A DNA stretch of 64,000 nt from Reticulitermes lucifugus (lineage: Eukaryota > Arthropoda > Insecta > Blattodea > Rhinotermitidae): NCBI GenBank assembly GCA_026260175.1, contig JAKCWW010000023.1, positions 36,178-100,177 of the forward strand, in the 5' to 3' direction. This document shows positions 58,595-64,000 of the stretch, piece after piece (within the stretch, counting starts at the first letter, position 1; every line of letters begins with the position of its first letter). The notes under the pieces are model-generated. The model was not told where the DNA came from. It ran no database searches and saw only the letters and a list, made by a program, of their open reading frames with translations. A program made the translations under genes and the position numbers.

Positions 58595-58780
58595 TTCTAA
58601 AAGCTAACCTTGATTTCAGGCTTCCGCCGCGATGTTGATGAAATCTGTGGTCTTCTGGGTTATTACACGGCGTCGTGTGGTAATTATTAGGTAAATAATT
58701 AGGTAAATAATTATTAGGTAAATAATTACCACACGAGGCCGTGTAATAACCCAGAAGACCACAGATTTCTAAAAGCTAAT
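58595..58780. repeat. Hairpin element flanked by 13-bp direct repeats (repeat P)
   Basis: The left arm at 58640-58688 (GAAATCTGTGGTCTTCTGGG...) and right arm at 58721-58769 (...CCCAGAAGACCACAGATTTC) are inverted copies with about two mismatches. They are separated by three TAGGTAAATAATTA-type units. TTCTAAAAGCTAA lies at 58595-58607 and again at 58768-58780, consistent with a target-site duplication around a 160-bp insert. The arms carry the repeat P sequence seen at 2.75 and 3.1 kb. Confidence 0.75.
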
Positions 58781-58887
58781 CACTAATTACATAATATTAA
58801 TTTAAACTTCATAATATTCTATAACCAAAGCTTATAAAATTACAAGTTGTTAAACAAGAAACAATGGGTTGTGTAGTTAGGGAAAAC

Positions 58888-58999
58888 ACATATCTATATG
58901 ATCACATATCTATATGATCACATGTCTATATGATCACAATATCTATATGATCACATGTCTATATGATCACTTATCTATATGATCACATGTCTATATGAT
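58888..58999. repeat. 16-bp tandem array with GATC
   Basis: Seven near-identical units of TCTATATGATCACATG, with CATA/CATG/CAAT/CTTA variation at the joint. Confidence 0.95.
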
Positions 59000-59116
59000 C
59001 ACATCCAACTCTAAAAATAAACTACAGCAAAGTGTTTCAGATAAGAAGAACGTTAATTATGCAGCGACGTCACAAACATTACCACATAACTGCACATTAC
59101 TCCCACACTCTTACAC

Positions 59117-59142
59117 ATACATACATACATACATACACACAC
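59117..59142. repeat. (CATA)n microsatellite
   Basis: About five CATA units followed by CACACACATACA. Confidence 0.9.
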
Positions 59143-59149
59143 ATACAAC

Positions 59150-60039
59150 TCAGAAACTGCTGCAGACCCACACTCGTTATATCCACAACCACTCTTATCA
59201 TCACTTAAAAGAACCGCTCCTTTCACCTAGATCTCTTGAATCAGCCCCTTGATATAAGGGCTATTTCCATCAGGGAATATAATCAACAAAATTCAAAGCC
59301 ACTCTATGTGTTGGACACGTATTTTAGACCAGCGCTCTGCAGCCCGGAGCCCATGACTTAATCATACTTTAACGTGAGGTTCATCGCCATGAAAAAGGTT
59401 CAAAAGTGCGAAAATATAAGTTTATACATAATTAAAAATTTAAGAACAGAGCAGTCTGGCAGTGAAGCTTCTGACTTGTCTTCGGAAGATTCCTGATTCG
59501 TTTCTTGGCAGAGACACAGAGCAACCTGAAATTTTCGAGGCTTTCCTCAAGTCTCTCAAGGAAATGCTGGAACAATACCCTAAAACAGACGACGACTCAC
59601 TCCTTTCAGCACACCCAGCAGTTTGTCATTTCTGAGAGTGACATCCCGTTGTGTTTCCATTAAGATACCAAAGATAAAAGCAGGCAGTCCAACACGACTA
59701 GATCTATTGGAAGAACAAAAGTTATTTTTTCTGTAAAAAAATATAGTTGTGCTGAACTGTGTGTTTAATTGTTCATACTCCTGTCTTAATTTTTCGTTCA
59801 CTATCATGCAAATATTCGACGCTATTTATATACAGCGTGGTTATGCCTACTACAAATAAAAATCAAAGACACACAAACTGTTCTTAATGACGTTTTGCGA
59901 GATATGAAGAAGAGTTATCCTAATGAGATACGCGAAGTACACACTCAAAATTAAGAAGATTCATAATGCGTATTTTATGAGATAGGCGCACTAAATTTTC
60001 AGACATTAAGAAGTTACGCAGAGTCGCTAAAATGACTGC
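59150..60039. other. Unassigned AT-rich DNA
   Basis: Nothing recognised. Confidence 0.45.
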
Positions 60040-60250
60040 ACAACTCAGCCAGTTAAGTGACTGGTTACGACCTGGAAGTCGGTGTTCGAGTGCTGGCAAA
60101 CACAGGAATTTTTTTATCACCGTAACATGACTCTCTTTCGGAGACTCCAAACGCCTTGTTCAATAGGTATTCTTTCCTCGGGAGAGAAGAGGCGGAAGCG
60201 TGAAGCTAACTACCCTTCTCCTTCTTCACATAGACCTGAGGTTAAAGATC
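60040..60250 (+). mobile_element. SINE-A copy 8, tRNA head to body
   Basis: The plus strand has ACTCAGCCAGTTAAGTGAC (box A region), box B-like GGTGTTCGAGTGCTGG (60082-60097), TCTTTCGGAGACTCCAAACG, TTCTTTCCTCGGGAGAG, AGCGTGAAGCTAACTACCC and CTGAGGTTAAAG. The last blocks are the SINE-A body (GCGTGAAGTTAACCACTC in copy 3). It is truncated before the CTACTC 3' part. Confidence 0.6.
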
Positions 60251-60909
60251 TATCCATCTTACATTAAAACGCCTATCACCTCTTTGTCACGTGCATTTAT
60301 GCATAGGAAAAGGTCTAACGTTGGGCGAGATTTAAGGGTACCAGGGAGGTGAAATTTTAAATTATATATTTATGGGTTATGACTGTAGTTTTACATGAGG
60401 TTAACTATGTATCGAAAAAGCCTACAGCCCCAAAATTCAAATGCCCTGATGGCGGAGGCAGCAGGTATCATCAAAATATCGGTAACAACCTACGAAACAG
60501 CAGCGCACGGTTCCAAAACTCAGGAGATTACAAGATTTGCACTACCTTTGTTCTTTTAAGCTTCTTACAGAACGTCCAAAAGCAAAGTTTACATTTTTCT
60601 GTAGAGATTTTTCGAAGCTGGCGACGTAACGTATAAATGCGGTCACAGAAGCGTGCTACTTCATTAAGGAAAACACTCAGTACCTCTGTACAAAGAAATC
60701 AGTTTAACTGTGGCAAGTGTAAATGACAAATTACTCTTTATACTAAAACAACTACTAGTAAATAGAATTAGAATATTCACGTCTTTATATCGGTACGTGA
60801 AGTCTCCGGGGAGCACATTTAATGAAAACCTCCGTCGACTCTATAGAGTTTAACTGAGAGTATGTTAAAAAATCAAAATTAAACAATTTTCTCCATTTTA
60901 GTCGAAGAA
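60251..60909. other. Unassigned DNA
   Basis: An 85-codon plus-strand frame (60379-60636) shows no recognised domain. Confidence 0.4.
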
Positions 60910-61040
60910 GCTGAAGTAAAAAGATAAATTGGAAGACCTAGGAGTAGGTGGGATTATAATCTCGACTTAAAGTAACTGGGTGTGAGGACGTAGACCGGAT
61001 TTAACTGGATCAGGACAGTATCCAGAAGCGGGCTCTTTTG
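60910..61040 (+). mobile_element. LINE-2 fragment, heavily decayed
   Basis: The plus-strand DNA holds GGAAGACCTAGGAGTAGGTG (for GRPRRRW), GACTTAAAGTAACTGGG, TAGACCGGATTTAACTGG and ATCAGGACAG (for DWI-LAQDR), in the right order and spacing but through frame changes. Confidence 0.55.
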
Positions 61041-61044
61041 AAAA

Positions 61045-62184
61045 TGGTTTGATAAGAGACGGGAAAATTTGTAACTATTTCAGCGACTATCAACATCTCA
61101 AGAAGCATTCCATTTCATGTATTTAATAGAAGTTATTAAAATTAACGCAACTGGCTGAGGTTCGAGTTAAATACGGGCTTCCGTATTAGCTTTCCTGAAT
61201 TTTCTATCATGTATTCTATTATGATAAGGTTTAACTTAACCGTGGTGTGTAGGATCCAAATTCATGGATTAACACATTCTCCTATTTTCGGTAATACAGG
61301 CATTTTTTTGTTTTCTTTTCTGGATGTCAGTAAAAACTATCATCATTCTATTTTGTATTTATTCCCTTCTTTCGTAATGGCCATGTTGATTTGAAGGATG
61401 AATATCGTATGAAATTCGAAAATAACATACCAGAAAGACACTGGTAACTTAATCTTTATAAAGCAATTTCATTATACCCTTAGGGCAAATTAATGCTTTG
61501 GAATAATTCACGTGCCAGCTGTCGCCCTGTATCGCTCTCAATGCCCTGTTTCATATGAATGATTGTGTGTCGTGTCACAGATTGGTTTTTGTTTTGTAAC
61601 CGTCAACCCATTTCCCTCGGCGCAGCAGACACATTTGATCATTAGAGTACACTCTATATTCCGTTTGTATAAAATGGCGAACGACATTCTCATTAACGTA
61701 CATCTACTCTCTATTTCCCTCATTAATTTCCTGTGTCTACTGTTTGATACCAACCTAAGCCTCTCCTAAGTTACTCCTACATAACCCTCCACCTACTGCT
61801 GCAGATCGGCTTGTACTCTCCCTGAAATCAGAGCTTGTTACACAAATATAAGGAAAATTACTGCAAAGCATGCAAACTGCCTATCAGGAACGGAACAGAA
61901 CATTTATAGACACACACAGTCAAGAGGGAAGTGTTTAATATCATTAAACAATTTCAATCCAGACTAAACACATAATCCATCAGGCGTAAACATTACACGA
62001 CATTAGGCTCATTAATAACCTATAAGGTTAAATATTATTCATTCCGTACATTTTAACTTTATACGTATTTAAAGTCCTTCAAATGTACAATAGACTACAT
62101 TTGTCGGACTTTAAATATAAACCTACAAGGTGTTTTATGTTATCAGAAAAATTTCTTCAGAAGTTTTTTACTTCGAGAATCTGG
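61045..62184. other. Unassigned AT-rich DNA
   Basis: Nothing recognised. Confidence 0.5.
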
Positions 62185-62345
62185 AAGGAAGAGGGCACTT
62201 CAGTGATCTGAATATAGATGGAAGGACAATATTAAAATATATGTTGATGAAGTGAAGTCTGAGGGCGTGGAAAGTACTCATAAGAATCAGGATAGTCTGG
62301 GGCAGGTCTCTATGAACACGTTATGGCAATTTGGGCTACACAAAA
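62185..62345 (+). mobile_element. LINE-2 fragment (3' end of ORF2)
   Basis: The plus strand reads DNIKIYVDEVKSEGVEST after an initial frame change (the first bases before it are AATATAGATGGAAG), then HKNQDSLGQVSMNTLWQFGL. This parallels EDNIKMDLREVG, AQDR and [11 protein letters not shown] in spacing. Confidence 0.5.
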
Positions 62346-62349
62346 GGAA

Positions 62350-62905
62350 ATTTCCCGATGACATGACAGAATGTGTGTATGTAGGAGGATTTGTATTAGT
62401 AACGTGAAAAACCACCGATGCATTCTTACAGGAACGAAGGTCTAATGGCCTCTCTCTGCGCCCCGACGTGAGGAATTGCGAATAACAGGACGAAGTTGGT
62501 GATGACGCAGCATTAGTTGGAGGTCTGCTACTGCGATAGCAAAAGCGCAAAGGTTGCAATATATTAAGTGCGTAACTTGAACAACCTTCTCAGAAAACAT
62601 TCATCTGGAAGACCACGAAATAACGGCATGAACACAATAAAATGGATTACATTAATATGTACTGCAGTTGTGAACTGAACTGCAATCTCTCAGAATCATG
62701 TTACGTGCAAGACCTTGTTCATATAAATTATTATTAACTGGAAATACATGCAAAAGGCACAATTATTACGCTCCCTACCTGACGACATCAGGCGTAGAAC
62801 AAGTGCACCAACTGAGGAAGACGTAGAGGAAGTCAGGCTACTTACCTGTAACAGAAGAAGAACACGTAATTTTAAACTCCATTTGTCACGTCCAAGTTGA
62901 GTAAT
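62350..62905. other. Unassigned DNA
   Basis: A 90-codon minus-strand frame (62287-62559) overlaps the LINE piece and has no recognised domain. Confidence 0.4.
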
Positions 62906-62931
62906 AACATATATATATATACATATATACA

Positions 62932-63162
62932 GGCCATGAAAGCCCAGAGGGGGAGTAGAGGTATAGCTTTACTCTTTCTTTAACCTCGGCGCTAGATGGG
63001 GTGGGTGGTTAACGCCACGCTGCGGCCGCTTTACCCCCGGGAATGACCCGGTACCCATTGTATAAAAGGCTGGGTGGGACCCACAGCCGGTCTGGACGAT
63101 GCATAAAATGTCGCCCCCACCTGGAGTCGATCCCCGAAACACCCCGCCCGTAGCGAGTCGAC
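62932..63162 (-). mobile_element. SINE-A copy 9, near full-length
   Basis: The minus strand has box-B-like GGGATCGACTCCAGGTGG (about 63117-63134), ATCGTCCAGACCGGCTGTGG, GTCCCACCCAGCC, GGGGGTAAAGCGGCCGCAGC and GGCGTTAACCACCCACC. The 3' part has AAGCTATACCTCTACTCCC and GGGCTTTCATGGCC. AT repeats lie at both ends (62910-62929 and 63173-63193), so the element seems to sit inside a TA-rich microsatellite. Confidence 0.78.
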
Positions 63163-63172
63163 ATACATACGA

Positions 63173-63193
63173 GTATATATATATATATATATG
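63173..63193. repeat. (AT)n microsatellite
   Basis: About ten AT units. A similar run at 62910-62929 lies beyond the SINE. Confidence 0.85.
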
Positions 63194-63199
63194 CGCATA

Positions 63200-64000
63200 C
63201 GAGTAATTACGTATATTCGGAAAATACGAGACAGTCCTCACATAGGTACCAAATAAAGGCATTAATGCATTACATTGACATCTAAAAGCAAGCCCCCAGT
63301 TAGAATTACGTTGGTTATTTCAAAGTTTGTGACTCTGTGTCTTTGCCCACATAACATGCCAAGTTCTGATTGCACTGAAGCCTGCTGCAGTATGTTTTTA
63401 TCAAGCTACAATTACCGTTCAAATAAGCTTAACAGGATACGAAATTAAACCACTTACACGTACTTCATATGACAATTGCATTTTAACAAATCCCATAATT
63501 TAACTATGTAAATGTCACTGCGTTATCATCACTTAGAGAAGCCATGTAAATCATTAACATAACAACAGTGACAATGGTATATACCCTGTCATTCAAATCA
63601 TAGCGCCTGTTTAAGCATGGAACAGTACTGCTTAGCAACTATCCATCTGACAATTTGGGATCTGGAATCAGCTGTGATAGACAAGAAGTGATTAGCAGAT
63701 CATCCAAACAATTACAGGTTCCAGTTAAAACAAATCTGTAATGCATTACACACTGCAAGTGCATTCTGCTGTAGCAAGCATATCTCTCTTAGGCACACAG
63801 GTGATGACGGACCAGTGATTTGTCATTGACAGGCAAACCTGCGGGCAATAACGAAATAACAACCATACAGATAACTCTCATCGCTTTAACTTTGAACTGG
63901 AGACTTAAAGGTTGTCTGGTCACAAATGTCTGACGTCATGCTTTGCGGAGGCATTTACCTTTTAATACACGGAAGACGTCAGAGGTCGCCTTCCAATGAC
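63200..64000. other. Unassigned AT-rich DNA to the window end
   Basis: Nothing recognised. TGACGTCA occurs at 63931-63938. Confidence 0.45.

Noticed and set aside
1-64000. Retrovirus, LTR element, Polinton or other virus-like fossil
   Set aside because: I saw no long terminal repeat pair, capsid-, integrase- or polymerase-like reading, or envelope-like segment. The reverse-transcriptase-linked pieces all look like non-LTR C-terminal ends.

Overview
The window looks like gene-poor, AT-rich arthropod nuclear DNA. I recognise no intact protein-coding gene, rRNA or functional tRNA. No open frame over about 100 codons has a recognisable domain outside repeats, and the longest ones are made by tandem repeats, low-complexity DNA or the reverse strand of transposon fragments. 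The mix of tRNA-derived SINEs and decayed LINE 3' ends is what I would expect from a large insect genome. One SINE family (here SINE-B) resembles repeats I associate with cockroaches and termites, so Blattodea is my best guess, from memory and not proven by the window. Layout: the whole 64 kb is interspersed repeats in unassigned AT-rich DNA. (1) tRNA-derived SINEs: SINE-A (nine copies, about 85-280 bp), SINE-B (three clear copies, one with a perfect 12-bp target duplication), SINE-C (two copies) and single or degenerate copies of others. (2) LINE remnants: LINE-1 (two pieces) and LINE-2 (twelve pieces), nearly all from the last roughly 50-400 bp of a reverse-transcriptase ORF, as expected from 5' truncation. 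(3) Repeat D, an unclassified 100-250 bp element with seven copies, six in the same orientation; one is broken by a SINE. (4) Hairpin elements at 33.6, 49.4 and 58.6 kb, made of two inverted copies of a short unit; two are flanked by 10-13 bp direct repeats. (5) Two short inverted-repeat DNA elements, at 31.9 and 53.9 kb. (6) Tandem arrays: a 59-bp minisatellite (22.5 kb), a 45-bp satellite broken by a 290-N gap (40.4 kb), a 23-bp array of about 0.95 kb (47.1 kb), a 16-bp array (58.9 kb) and many microsatellites. The most interesting pattern is a recurrent structured motif at 33.77, 38.53 and 42.84 kb: a CTGANGA box, a variable hairpin, a GAAA-like box, then GTH, enclosed by a 4-bp helix that differs at each site yet still pairs. 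This resembles a minimal hammerhead ribozyme of the kind reported in Penelope-like retroelements, but with an extra nucleotide after the CTGANGA box, so activity is doubtful. Related half-motifs occur elsewhere. There is no sign of genes working together. Sequence gaps are at 11308-11357 (50 N), 30013 (1 N) and 40517-40806 (290 N). Repeat boundaries are read by eye and are good to about 10-30 bp unless stated.
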